A stretch of DNA of 64,000 bases from SHLQ01 sp033344795 (lineage in GTDB: Bacteria; Actinomycetota; Acidimicrobiia; Acidimicrobiales; SHLQ01), in NCBI GenBank assembly GCA_033344795.1, contig JAWPMS010000001.1, positions 4,802,566-4,866,565 on the forward strand, read 5' to 3'. Below are positions 8,843-17,498 of the stretch, piece after piece (position 1 is the stretch's first letter; each line of letters opens with the position of its first letter). The notes under the pieces were generated by a model that was given only the letters and a program-made list of their open reading frames with translations, ran no database searches and had not been told where the DNA came from. The translations under genes were made by a program, and so were the position numbers.

Positions 8843-10399
8843 TTACAGAAGCGGCCCAGCAGCCTTGATCCGCAGCCGGACAATGTTGTTCGTCATGTAG
8901 GCCATCGTCAGCTCCTCGAGTGCCACCACTTCGGTCGATTCGGGGTCAGCTCCCAAGGCAACGGCGGCTCCGATGGCGTCGGCCTTCGCCGCGTCGATGG
9001 TTGCCTCGCGGGTGTTCCCTTCGATCGAAAACAGCTGGTCGATCTCGGCGCTCACCGACGCAATCGCTGCCCCTACGGCGTTGGCGACATCATGATTCTC
9101 GGGCCGAATCACCTCGGACACCCCGTCGAGAGCCGAGGGCACAAGCACGCTGCCGCCACCGACGACGATCACGGGTTGAGCCGACCGGCTGAGCTTCATT
9201 CGGTCGATGCCATCTTCGAAGATTCTGTCGACCTCGGCGATCGCACGGTTCGCGACGTCGACGGACAACGCGTCCGGTTGGCTCGTGCCGAAGGATGCCC
9301 GTCCCACACGGTTGGCAACATCACTCAGGGTCGGAACCGTCCCCCCGAAACACAGGGCTTCGGTTGCCAGCCTGTGCCCGACGCTCTCGGGGCCAAGACG
9401 CAGTCCATCGGTTCCATCAGCGACGATTGTCCCCCCACCAAGGGCCAGCGCAAGAAGGTCGGGCATACGAAAGTTCGTTCGCACTCCACCGATCTCCACG
9501 GGGATCGCCGATTCTCGAGGAAAGCCTGCAGCGAGCACGCCGATATCGGTCGACGTGCCGCCAACGTCGACGACGATCGCTTCGGATAGGCCCGAGAGGT
9601 GCGCTGCGCCTCGCATCGAGTTCGCCGGACCTGATCCGATCGTGAGCACGGGAAACTGAAGCACCCGATCCATCGCCATGAGCGTTCCGTCGTTCTGCGC
9701 GAAGTAGCTCACTGCATCGATGCCCAAGCTCGTGGTCGCTTCGCTAATCCCGGCGACGATCTTGTGGGCGACCGACATCAACGATGCGTTCAGCACGCAT
9801 GCGTTTTCTCGTTCAAGAACACCCAGGGATCCGATCGAACCGCTGAGCGAAAGAGCGGTATCGGGGTAGATCTCGCGAATGATGTCCGCAGCGCGCAACT
9901 CATGTGCGTCCGAAACTGGAGCGAAGATGCTCGTGACCGCAAATGACTCGGGAACCTCATCCATCGAAGACAGAAAGGAGCGCAGGGCATCTTCATCCAA
10001 AGGGACCTGTTCTGATCCATCGAACTCGAACCCGCCATCGATGATGACCTCGCCCGCGGAGACGACCGCACGAAGGTCGTCGGGCCACGTCACCAGGGGA
10101 GGAACGGACTTGGTGGCCGGACCGCCGATCCGAATCGCCGCGACACGTCCGAGGTCGCGGCGCTCGAGCACTGCGTTCGTCGCATGAGTCGTACCGAGCA
10201 TGACGCGGCCGATCTTCGATGCCCCAACTCCACTCGCCTCGAGCACCGAACGCATGGCATCGGCGATTCCGCCCACCACGTCCACGGTTGTCTCCGACTT
10301 GTACTTGGCCAGTATTTCGAGGTCCTCATTCATCAGCACGGCATCGGTATTGGTCCCGCCTACGTCGACGCCGATTCGGTATCCGGCTCGCTCAGCCAT
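8843..10399 (-). CDS. hydantoinase/oxoprolinase family protein (HyuA-type, ASKHA fold)
   Basis: 518 aa from ATG at 10399 (MAERAGYRIGVDVGGTNTDA); the upstream frame is antisense to DUF917 and is rejected. The N-terminal phosphate-binding loop GVDVGGTNTD and a second loop VVDVGGTSTDIGV mark the ASKHA nucleotide-binding fold shared by hydantoinase A, 5-oxoprolinase and acetone carboxylase subunits. The family performs ATP-dependent opening or activation of cyclic amides or ketones, normally with a HyuB partner, which is absent here. The start overlaps the DUF917 stop by 8 bases, showing translational coupling. The pairing with DUF917 points to thiohydantoin- or hydantoin-type substrates. Confidence 0.87.
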   Translation of the reverse strand: MAERAGYRIGVDVGGTNTDAVLMNEDLEILAKYKSETTVDVVGGIADAMRSVLEASGVGASKIGRVMLGTTHATNAVLERRDLGRVAAIRIGGPATKSVPPLVTWPDDLRAVVSAGEVIIDGGFEFDGSEQVPLDEDALRSFLSSMDEVPESFAVTSIFAPVSDAHELRAADIIREIYPDTALSLSGSIGSLGVLERENACVLNASLMSVAHKIVAGISEATTSLGIDAVSYFAQNDGTLMAMDRVLQFPVLTIGSGPANSMRGAAHLSGLSEAIVVDVGGTSTDIGVLAAGFPRESAIPVEIGGVRTNFRMPDLLALALGGGTIVADGTDGLRLGPESVGHRLATEALCFGGTVPTLSDVANRVGRASFGTSQPDALSVDVANRAIAEVDRIFEDGIDRMKLSRSAQPVIVVGGGSVLVPSALDGVSEVIRPENHDVANAVGAAIASVSAEIDQLFSIEGNTREATIDAAKADAIGAAVALGADPESTEVVALEELTMAYMTNNIVRLRIKAAGPLL

Positions 10400-11498
10400 G
10401 AAGTTCCTCCACGGGGACGTAATCGATGTCGTATGCGAACGTTCGTGGCCCGACGACCGCAAGAGCGTCGTCGCTACGCCACACCGGGTCGCAAGGAAGC
10501 GCAATAACCGAGACGCGCTGGCCGTACCGCAGAAGTTCGGTGACGATCGGCCGCGCCGTATGGACGTCGACGGCGGTGATGATGTCCGGCACGCATGCGA
10601 GGACCAACCCATCTTCCATCACCACAAGGTTCTCGTTCTGGAATTCCATGCGAAGGAGTCGCCCACTGTCCGATCCCGATCCTTCGATGGCGACCGACCC
10701 ACGGGAGAACCCTTCGGTCGTCTGTCGCTCGACATCGATGATCTTCCCCTCGACGAGCGCATACCCATCGACGGAGCGGCAGAGCGAACCGATCGGGTCG
10801 TCGGTTGCCTCGAGAAGCACACGGCCGACCTCCATGGCCCGGCTCACCGATCTGGGTACAGTCGCCGTTCGGGCCTGAGCAACCGTCATTGGGTAGAGGC
10901 ACATCGATGCCTCACCGCCCATGGAACCAACGACCGTGCGGACCATCTTTTCGGCCCACGTTGCATTGATCGTGGTGAATTGCACGATGTTGCCGCGTTC
11001 GTCGGTCATCACGACCGGACTGATGTCGACCCCTGCAAGAGCGGCCGTGGTCATCTGCAGCTCAGGAAAGGCGCGTCCCATGAGATCGCAGTCGACGATG
11101 GGCAGTCCGCTCCGAACGGCCCACGTGACGGGAAGGACTCCGTTGATGCCCCCGAGTTCGGCACAACAGACGGCGGCCACACTTCGACCGAGAGCCTTCT
11201 CGATCGCGTCTCGCAGACGATCACCTTCGTCTCCCGAGAGAAACTTCTCGGTCATCACCGTCGGCGCCCCGACCATCGCCACCGGAAGTATGAGGTCGTC
11301 ATCGTCGAGCTCGTCGAGATCGATGAACGGTACGGTCCCGTTGGGTCCAAGTGCTTGTTGGGCCATCAAGTGGCCGAGAAGCGGATCACCGCCCCCACCA
11401 CCTCCGAAGACCGACGCCCCCAACGTGAGCCATTCAAGTTCTGGATGTCCAAGAGTTGCCACGAGCCCAACCCTAGAAAGTGGCCGAATGCCCGTCAT
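10392..11498 (-). CDS. DUF917 family protein (S-methyl-thiohydantoin desulfurase-like)
   Basis: 368 aa. N-terminal ASVFGGGGGGDPLLGHL glycine loop, central acidic block (DLDELDDDDLILPVA), and CAELGGINGVLP are typical of DUF917. This family is commonly encoded beside HyuA-type proteins, and one member was described as an S-methyl-thiohydantoin desulfurase. A GGAG ribosome-binding site lies 9 bases before the ATG and forms half of a palindrome (11508-11521). First gene of a three-gene operon (DUF917, HyuA, cupin) divergent from a PucR-type regulator, which is its likely controller. Confidence 0.85.
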   Translation of the reverse strand: MTGIRPLSRVGLVATLGHPELEWLTLGASVFGGGGGGDPLLGHLMAQQALGPNGTVPFIDLDELDDDDLILPVAMVGAPTVMTEKFLSGDEGDRLRDAIEKALGRSVAAVCCAELGGINGVLPVTWAVRSGLPIVDCDLMGRAFPELQMTTAALAGVDISPVVMTDERGNIVQFTTINATWAEKMVRTVVGSMGGEASMCLYPMTVAQARTATVPRSVSRAMEVGRVLLEATDDPIGSLCRSVDGYALVEGKIIDVERQTTEGFSRGSVAIEGSGSDSGRLLRMEFQNENLVVMEDGLVLACVPDIITAVDVHTARPIVTELLRYGQRVSVIALPCDPVWRSDDALAVVGPRTFAYDIDYVPVEELHG

Positions 11499-11507
11499 TG
11501 GCTAAAT

Positions 11508-11521
11508 CTCCAAACTTGGAG
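11508..11521. promoter_or_regulatory. palindrome in the DUF917/PucR divergent region, candidate operator
   Basis: CTCCAA-AC-TTGGAG, a perfect 6-bp inverted repeat with a 2-base centre. Its left arm, read on the minus strand, is the GGAG ribosome-binding site of DUF917. The site sits in the only short gap between the two divergent genes, so a bound regulator would affect both. Function is inferred from position and symmetry only. Confidence 0.45.
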
Positions 11522-11551
11522 CGATTCCTGTGCAAGATGCACAATGCGGAG

Positions 11552-13033
11552 ATGAAACGTGTCGATCTGTCCGACCTGCGCGCTTCGATCGATGTCACCT
11601 CCACTGTCGAGGGGACGCCGAACGCCGTCACTCGTGTGGTCGCCGCGAGAACGTTCGACGAGATAACCCGAGCACCACAGGGAAGCGTCGTGGTTCTGGA
11701 TCCGCTTTTGGCTCGCGAGCTCCGCGGGTACAGGTTCGACATCGCCCTCGGCGGCGCAGCAGCTGGGTTGGTCGCGATCCTGGTTCATGCGGATGCTCCA
11801 GTTGTGCCTTCGCTGACCGCCCGACGGATCGCAGCCGAGCGAGGAATTGCACTCGGACGGTTGCGCGATGGCCAAGATGTGGTGTCGTTGGCGATCCAAG
11901 TCCATGACCTGATCGTCACCGGGGGTCAGACCGACGTCGTGTCACTCCAGCGGGTCTGCGATCTGAGTGACGGGTGCGTCGAGTCATCGGCCATCCCGCT
12001 CCTTCTCCGGCAGTGCTCACATGAGTTGGGCGTCAAGCTGGAGATGTTGGACGGAGCTGACTCGGCCAATGCAGTCCCGATCCAAGTGCAGGGAATTGTC
12101 CGACATCACCTCGCGTATGGCGGCGACCAGGTGCTCCCTGTGGTCAGAACTGCGGCCGCGTATCTCGCACGCAGGATCGAAGCACTCTTGCAGGCTGATT
12201 ACGAGGCCCATGAATTACCCGCGACCACTCGCACCGAATTGTTGAACGAGATTTTGCTCAGCGACACTGCAACGTCTGCTGATGCGATCAGTCGGCTTCG
12301 TCAAGCCGACTTCCCGATCGATGGCTCGCACTATGCCATCCGAGTCGATTGTCACGATCCGCTTCCGCAGCCAGCTTCGTTGCAGGCTGTGAACCGCTGC
12401 CAGCAACGACTCGCGGAGATTTTGCTCGACGGCATGAAACGTGCGAGCGGTGAATGGACCCGCGCAGGAACGCTCAATTCGATTGTGCTGATCTCGAGTC
12501 GCGATCGAGCTCACACCGACCTCGTTGCCACAGAGTCGACGAAGTTGATCGGCGCAGCCATGGGGAGAGCTCGTGATCGATTCCCAGGGTTACGCATCCA
12601 CATCGGGGTCGGGACGCCACACCTGAGTGCCGGTGGCCTTCGAACGAGCGTCACGGAGGCCACGACGGCGGTACGGGTGGCGAGAGCACGCGGGATTGCC
12701 AATGAAATCCAACACTTCGATCGACTCGGTCTTGGCCGTGCTCTCGTGCGATGGGCGGAGATCGATGGAGTTCGTCCGATCATCAACGAAATCATGGCAC
12801 CGCTTCTCAACCAATCGGCACGACAAACTCGCGAAGCTCTCAACACCCTGCGTGCATACCTCGATTCGGGTCAGAGCATCACAAAGACGGCTGAGTTGCT
12901 TCATCTTCACCGCAACACGGTCCGGTATCGACTCGAACGAATCGCGGCCCTTCTTCCTGTCGACATGACGAATCCTGACGACCGACTACTTCTCGAGCTC
13001 AGTTGCCGTGTCATCGATGCGGAGCTGCGTTGA
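11552..13033 (+). CDS. PucR-family transcriptional regulator (CdaR-like, C-terminal HTH_30)
   Basis: 493 aa from the ATG at 11552 (MKRVDLSDLR). In-frame ATGs at 11537 and 11480 are alternatives, but the latter lies inside the divergent DUF917 gene. The C-terminus has the PucR helix-turn-helix ITKTAELLHLHRNTVRYRL at about residues 444-462, preceded by a long GGDEF-related/mid domain. PucR proteins usually control purine, hydantoin or other nitrogen-compound catabolism and are encoded beside their targets. Divergent orientation from DUF917-HyuA-cupin makes that operon the likely target. Confidence 0.85.
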   Translation: MKRVDLSDLRASIDVTSTVEGTPNAVTRVVAARTFDEITRAPQGSVVVLDPLLARELRGYRFDIALGGAAAGLVAILVHADAPVVPSLTARRIAAERGIALGRLRDGQDVVSLAIQVHDLIVTGGQTDVVSLQRVCDLSDGCVESSAIPLLLRQCSHELGVKLEMLDGADSANAVPIQVQGIVRHHLAYGGDQVLPVVRTAAAYLARRIEALLQADYEAHELPATTRTELLNEILLSDTATSADAISRLRQADFPIDGSHYAIRVDCHDPLPQPASLQAVNRCQQRLAEILLDGMKRASGEWTRAGTLNSIVLISSRDRAHTDLVATESTKLIGAAMGRARDRFPGLRIHIGVGTPHLSAGGLRTSVTEATTAVRVARARGIANEIQHFDRLGLGRALVRWAEIDGVRPIINEIMAPLLNQSARQTREALNTLRAYLDSGQSITKTAELLHLHRNTVRYRLERIAALLPVDMTNPDDRLLLELSCRVIDAELR

Positions 13034-13069
13034 GCCACCCCGTTTGGCTTGTCACGTATTTTCGCAGGC

Positions 13070-13351
13070 CTACTTCGACTTGTTGCGACGCATGAGGCGG
13101 GAGATGAGCAGCCAGAGCAACACTCCGACAACCGCCGAGACGATCATCAGAAGGATCTTGCTCATCGAGAAGTCCCACGCCAGAAACGTGACCTCGACCG
13201 TCTCGCTGTTCTGCAAGGCAAACGTCGTCGCAAACGCGATCAAGAGAAGCGTGGCCAGACCTCGAGCAATCGCCCGTGAGCCAAGACCCGACGATTCTGC
13301 CGCTGCCGACGATTCGAGGTCCGCGCTGAAGTCACCCTGGTTGTCGTCCAT
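13070..13351 (-). CDS. LapA-domain (DUF1049) inner-membrane protein
   Basis: 93 aa from ATG at 13351 (MDDNQGDFSAD); an in-frame start at 13411 would add 20 residues. Two membrane helices (GLATLLLIAFATTFALQNS and ILLMIVSAVVGVLLWLLIS) flank the FALQNSETVEVTFLAWDF signature of LapA/YciS proteins, followed by a basic cytoplasmic tail RLMRRNKSK. In other bacteria such proteins assist envelope assembly; the role in actinobacteria is unknown. It sits convergent to the PucR-type gene. Confidence 0.78.
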   Translation of the reverse strand: MDDNQGDFSADLESSAAAESSGLGSRAIARGLATLLLIAFATTFALQNSETVEVTFLAWDFSMSKILLMIVSAVVGVLLWLLISRLMRRNKSK

Positions 13352-13453
13352 GACCGAGGCTCTCACCACACGTCGCCGGTGTCCATTCGTTCCTGTCTCA
13401 GTCCGGGACATTGGTCCCTACTCGGTTCGCCCTGCGTCGCACACCCTGGATAC

Positions 13454-13741
13454 ATGAGCACCATCTCCGTCAATCTTCCGACCCACGCTGCCAACGAGAC
13501 ATCAGCCGCAACGAGACAAGATCCGTTCACGATGCGCGATGCCCAGATCAGGATGATTCCGCTGAGTGCGCTTGTGGTCTTTGCCCTCGTCGCGGTTGCG
13601 AGCTACCTCACCAGTGGTGAAGTTGGCGAGGCCGTCGGCATCGGGGCCTTCATGTCGTTCTGGATCGGTGGCGGATTCGGCGCCATCATGGGCGGCGCCT
13701 TGTGGAACCACCACAACGAGGCATCGCTCTACAAGAGCTGA
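13454..13741 (+). CDS. small two-helix membrane protein of unknown function
   Basis: 95 aa from ATG at 13454. The N-terminal ~30 residues are polar. Two glycine-rich hydrophobic segments follow, at about residues 35-53 (MIPLSALVVFALVAVASYL) and 59-82 (VGIGAFMSFWIGGGFGAIMGG), with a short polar tail. No family is recognised. Its stop lies next to the stop of the convergent acyl-CoA dehydrogenase gene (13743). Confidence 0.7.
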   Translation: MSTISVNLPTHAANETSAATRQDPFTMRDAQIRMIPLSALVVFALVAVASYLTSGEVGEAVGIGAFMSFWIGGGFGAIMGGALWNHHNEASLYKS

Positions 13742-13742
13742 C

Positions 13743-14912
13743 TCAATAACTCTTGGGCAGACCCAGACACTTCTGCCCAACGAACGCAAGGATCAAGTTG
13801 TTGCTGATCGGCGCCACTTGGTACAGCCGTGTCTCACGCAACTTTCGCTCGATGTCGTATTCGACCGCGAACCCGAACCCGCCATGGGTATCGACAGCAG
13901 CGTTGCCCGCGGCCCACGATGCCTCGGAGGCAAGCAGCTTGGCCATGTTCGCCTCGACACCACACGATTCTCCCGCGTCGAATAGGTCCGCCGCCTTCCA
14001 CCGCATCAGATCGGCGGCCTCGAGCTGAATGTGCGCCTTCGCCAAAGGAAACTGCACTCCCTGGTTCTGCCCGATCGGACGGTCGAAAACGATGCGGTCA
14101 CGCGCATACTGTGATGCTCGTTCCAGAAAGAAGCGACCGTCGCCAATACATTCCGAGGCGATCAGAATGCGCTCGGCGTTCATGCCGTCGAGAATCTGTC
14201 GGAAACCCTGATCCTCCATTCCGACAAGAGCGTCCGACGGAATCTCGACATCGTCGAAGAACACCTCGGTGGAGCTGTGGTTCATCATCGTGGCGATCGG
14301 GTTGATCGTCAGACCGTCGATCAGTGACCCGTCGTCCTTTCGCATCTCGACGAGGAAAACCGAGAGACCATCGAGGCGGTCATCCACCTCATCGCTCGGG
14401 GTCGTGCGAGCGAGCAGAACCATCAGATCGGAGTGCTCGGCGCGAGAGGTCCAGATCTTTTGGCCGTTGATCTTGTAGACGTTCCCTACCCTGTCCGCCC
14501 TGGTCCGGATCATGGTGGTGTTCGAACCAGCCTCCGGTTCGGTGACACCAAAGGCCTGCAGACGTTTGGCGCCGCTGGCGACCTGCGGGAGGTATTTGCT
14601 CTTTTGCGCATCCGACCCGTGGCGCAAAACCGTGCCCATCACGTACATCTGCGCATGGCACGCACTCGGGTTTCCTCCGCTCGCAGAGATCTCCTCGAGA
14701 ATCACGGAAGCTCCGCCGAGACTCAACCCCCCGCCTCCGTATTCCTGTGGGATGAGGGCTCCCAGCCACCCCTGGGCCGTGAGCTCTGCGACAAACTCCT
14801 CGGGGTAGCGGTTCGGTTCGAGGCCGCGCCAGTACTCGTTGCCGTACTTGTCACACAGACGCCGAACCTCGGCCCGGATCACGTCATGCTGTTCGTCGCT
14901 CCGGTCGATCAT
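13743..14912 (-). CDS. acyl-CoA dehydrogenase
   Basis: 389 aa, complete three-domain ACAD. The flavin and substrate signature FGVTEPEAGSNTT lies at 121-133 and KINGQKIWTS at 147-156. The C-terminal segment ends LYQVAPISNN rather than the IYEGT of medium-chain enzymes, so the usual C-terminal catalytic Glu is missing; instead E247 in MNAERILIA matches the helix-G Glu used by isovaleryl- and long-chain-type dehydrogenases. Probable role is beta-oxidation or branched-chain acyl-CoA oxidation. It is not in an operon with electron-transfer flavoprotein genes here. Confidence 0.9.
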   Translation of the reverse strand: MIDRSDEQHDVIRAEVRRLCDKYGNEYWRGLEPNRYPEEFVAELTAQGWLGALIPQEYGGGGLSLGGASVILEEISASGGNPSACHAQMYVMGTVLRHGSDAQKSKYLPQVASGAKRLQAFGVTEPEAGSNTTMIRTRADRVGNVYKINGQKIWTSRAEHSDLMVLLARTTPSDEVDDRLDGLSVFLVEMRKDDGSLIDGLTINPIATMMNHSSTEVFFDDVEIPSDALVGMEDQGFRQILDGMNAERILIASECIGDGRFFLERASQYARDRIVFDRPIGQNQGVQFPLAKAHIQLEAADLMRWKAADLFDAGESCGVEANMAKLLASEASWAAGNAAVDTHGGFGFAVEYDIERKLRETRLYQVAPISNNLILAFVGQKCLGLPKSY

Positions 14913-15095
14913 TGGCAGTCATCCGATCGCTCGGCCACGTTTCCTGTGTCGCGTTGAATGCCCAAGTGGACCACGTGGCGTTCGAGGGGTGCAAGTCACG
15001 GCGTTGCCCGAGAATCAGCGCTGCGAGATGCACGCGAATCAAACGTCACATCACTGCGGCATGCGTTCGGTTCGATCTCGACGCACACTGGGATC

Positions 15096-16769
15096 ATGAC
15101 CGATGTGGCCAAGGACGACGCTGAAGCCAATACGTTCGAAGGTGATCTCGCGCTCGCCGCCTTCAGCGATCACGGTCCGTGGCAGGTCGTGCTCGAAGAG
15201 GCTCGCTGGCGCGATCGGGTCGACACAATTCGATCCGCGGTTCGCCGCGAGGTCCCAAAGCTCATCAAACCGAAGCGCGTGCCCGCGGGGGGACGACTGA
15301 TCGAGGTTGCCGCCCGAATCGGTGGTGGTGTGGCGCTCTGGTCGCTCGGAGCGCGGAGAAGGGGTGGTCCCGAGTCGACGGCCGACCTCTCACGACGGCT
15401 CCGTCTCGCTGCTGAGGTCCTCGGTCCGACCTACATCAAGCTCGGCCAAATCATCTCCAGCGGACAGGGCATATTCCCCAAGGAATTGGTCGACGAGTTC
15501 ATCAAGTGCCGTGACCAGGTTCCCGCCGAAACCTTCGAGACCGTCCGAGCTGTGGTCGAATCGGATCTCGGCAAACCGCTGGACGAAGTCTTTGCCGAGT
15601 TCGACAGGGTTCCGCTCGCAGCTGCGTCGATCGCCCAGGTCCATCGAGCCGTCTTGGCCGATCACATCACACCCGGAGGCGGCCAAGAGGTCGTCGTGAA
15701 AGTGCAGCGACCAACCGTGTCCGAGACGGTGCACCAAGACCTCAAGGTCATGGCTTGGCTCGCGCCGTTCCTCATCGGCCGAATCCCCGTGACCGCTCTC
15801 GCCAACCCGCCAGCGCTCGTCGAGGTCTTCGCAGAGACGATCACCGAGGAGCTCGACTTTCGCCTCGAAGCGGACAACATGCTCGACGTCGCCATATCGC
15901 TTCGACAGCTCGGCCAGACCGCATATGTCATCCCTCGACCGCACCCGACGCTCGTGACGAGGAGGGTTCTCGTCATGGAGCGACTGAGCGGGTTCTCGTT
16001 CGATGATGCGGAGGGCATCAGGGCCGCTGGTGTCAACACGCACGAGATCGTCCGCACCTCGATGGTCGGGTTCCTCGAGGGCGCGATGATCCATGGCGTC
16101 TTTCACGGCGATCTTCACGGCGGCAACCTCTTCGTGCAACCGGACGGGCGTACGGCGCTGTTCGACTTCGGCATCACCGGTCGGTTGAGCGAGCCCAAAC
16201 GCCAGGCGTTTCTGCGACTGCTCATGAGCGGCATGATGAGCGACGTCAAGGGCCAACTCGCGGCGATTCGTGACCTTGGTGCACTACCTCCCGATACCGA
16301 CCTCGACGTGGTGTTCACCGACTTGGGTCTCGACCAGGCGCCGCTCGACCCGACCGCACTCACGCCTGAAGAGCTGATTGCCGAGTTGCAGAGATTCGTG
16401 AAGCAGATGTTGGGGTATGGCGCCGCGCTACCCAAGGAGCTCATGCTCTTCGTCAAGAACATGATGTTCGTGGACGCCGCGATCGGCACGTTGGCTCCCG
16501 ATCTCGATCTGTTCGGCGAGGTCGCACACATCGCGACGTACTTTGCACAGAACCACGGGCAGCGCCTCGCCTCCGAAATGGGCGTCGCTGGGGACGAATT
16601 CGAGGTCGACCTGACCTCGTTCAAAGACAGCCTGGGCGTCGATCGTTCAACCGAGGCCGTCACGTACAACGACCTCAGGGAGCGACGAGAACTCATTCAG
16701 AAGCGGATGAGCAACCATCGCGACGAGCAGGTGTCGAAGAAGGGTCTCCTCAAGCGCTTCGGACGCTGA
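15096..16769 (+). CDS. ABC1/UbiB/AarF-family atypical kinase
   Basis: 557 aa from ATG at 15096 (MTDVAKDDAE); an upstream in-frame start at 14958 adds a low-quality extension. Family marks are the N-terminal KxGQ motif YIKLGQIISS, the VVKVQRP strand with the nucleotide-binding Lys, HGDLHGGNLF as the catalytic-loop equivalent and FDFGITGRL with the metal-binding Asp. UbiB relatives are membrane-associated ATPases linked to quinone or prenyl-lipid metabolism; in an organism using menaquinone the precise role is open. Divergent from the acyl-CoA dehydrogenase gene. Confidence 0.88.
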   Translation: MTDVAKDDAEANTFEGDLALAAFSDHGPWQVVLEEARWRDRVDTIRSAVRREVPKLIKPKRVPAGGRLIEVAARIGGGVALWSLGARRRGGPESTADLSRRLRLAAEVLGPTYIKLGQIISSGQGIFPKELVDEFIKCRDQVPAETFETVRAVVESDLGKPLDEVFAEFDRVPLAAASIAQVHRAVLADHITPGGGQEVVVKVQRPTVSETVHQDLKVMAWLAPFLIGRIPVTALANPPALVEVFAETITEELDFRLEADNMLDVAISLRQLGQTAYVIPRPHPTLVTRRVLVMERLSGFSFDDAEGIRAAGVNTHEIVRTSMVGFLEGAMIHGVFHGDLHGGNLFVQPDGRTALFDFGITGRLSEPKRQAFLRLLMSGMMSDVKGQLAAIRDLGALPPDTDLDVVFTDLGLDQAPLDPTALTPEELIAELQRFVKQMLGYGAALPKELMLFVKNMMFVDAAIGTLAPDLDLFGEVAHIATYFAQNHGQRLASEMGVAGDEFEVDLTSFKDSLGVDRSTEAVTYNDLRERRELIQKRMSNHRDEQVSKKGLLKRFGR

Positions 16770-16838
16770 CCAAGCTGGGGAGCAAGCCCCTGCCGGGCGA
16801 ATGGGCGATTGGTGAAACGTGGCCTACCCTGGCGCTTC

Positions 16839-17498
16839 GTGCGCCTTGTTGTAGCTATTTGCACCGTCGACTACGACGGCCGTCTCACCGCCCATCTTCC
16901 AGAAGCCACCAGACTCATCATGGTCAAGGCCGACGGCTGCGTGGCCGTGCATGCTGACGGCGGCGCGTACAAGCCGTTGAACTGGATGAACGCCCCGAAT
17001 CGTCTCATCGAAGACGGATCTGAATGGCGTGTGGTCAGCCCAAAGGGCGAAACCCTGATCATCACGATGCACGACGTCCTCAGCGACACGAACTGGGAAC
17101 TCGGTGTGGACCCAGGCCTGCAGAAGGACGGCGTCGAAGCTCACCTACAGGAGCTGCTCGCGAACGACCCGACGACGATTGCCGATGGGTACAAATTGGT
17201 TCGCCGCGAGTTCCCCACCGACATCGGTCCTGTCGACCTGTTGTGTCGCGACGAGGACGATGCGGCTGTCGCGATCGAGGTCAAACGGCGGGGCGACATC
17301 GACGGCGTCGAGCAGCTCAGCCGATACCTCGAGTTCTTGAACCAAGACCCACGACTGAGCCCCGTACGCGGCGTATTTGTCGCGCAGGAGATCAAGCCGC
17401 AAGCGAAAGTTCTCGCGAGTGAGCGCTCCATCGAGTGTGTGGAAGTTGACTACGACGAACTCCGCGGTATCGAGTCCCCGCAGCTGAGGCTTCTGTGA
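16839..17498 (+). CDS. nucS: mismatch-specific endonuclease NucS
   Basis: 219 aa from GTG at 16839, chosen because the product then opens VRLVVAICTVDYDGRLTAHL like other actinobacterial NucS proteins; TTG at 16809 and GTG at 16812 are alternative starts. The N-terminal dimerisation domain has KPLNWMNAPNRLI. The C-terminal RecB-like nuclease domain carries IGPVDLLCRD and AIEVKRRGDIDGVEQL (Asp, Glu-x-Lys catalytic set). NucS cuts both strands at G-T, G-G and T-T mismatches and replaces MutS/MutL in most actinobacteria. The usual C-terminal clamp-binding segment ends here as SPQLRLL. Its stop overlaps the GTG of the next gene. Confidence 0.95.
   Translation: MRLVVAICTVDYDGRLTAHLPEATRLIMVKADGCVAVHADGGAYKPLNWMNAPNRLIEDGSEWRVVSPKGETLIITMHDVLSDTNWELGVDPGLQKDGVEAHLQELLANDPTTIADGYKLVRREFPTDIGPVDLLCRDEDDAAVAIEVKRRGDIDGVEQLSRYLEFLNQDPRLSPVRGVFVAQEIKPQAKVLASERSIECVEVDYDELRGIESPQLRLL

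Noticed and set aside
10400..10612. Upstream extension of the HyuA-type gene
   Set aside because: It lies antiparallel in frame shadow of DUF917, and the glycine-loop start at 10399 is the conserved one.
13743..14912. Acyl-CoA dehydrogenase as an inactive relic because the IYEGT glutamate is absent
   Set aside because: A helix-G Glu (E247) is in the position used by isovaleryl- and long-chain-type enzymes, and all other motifs are intact.
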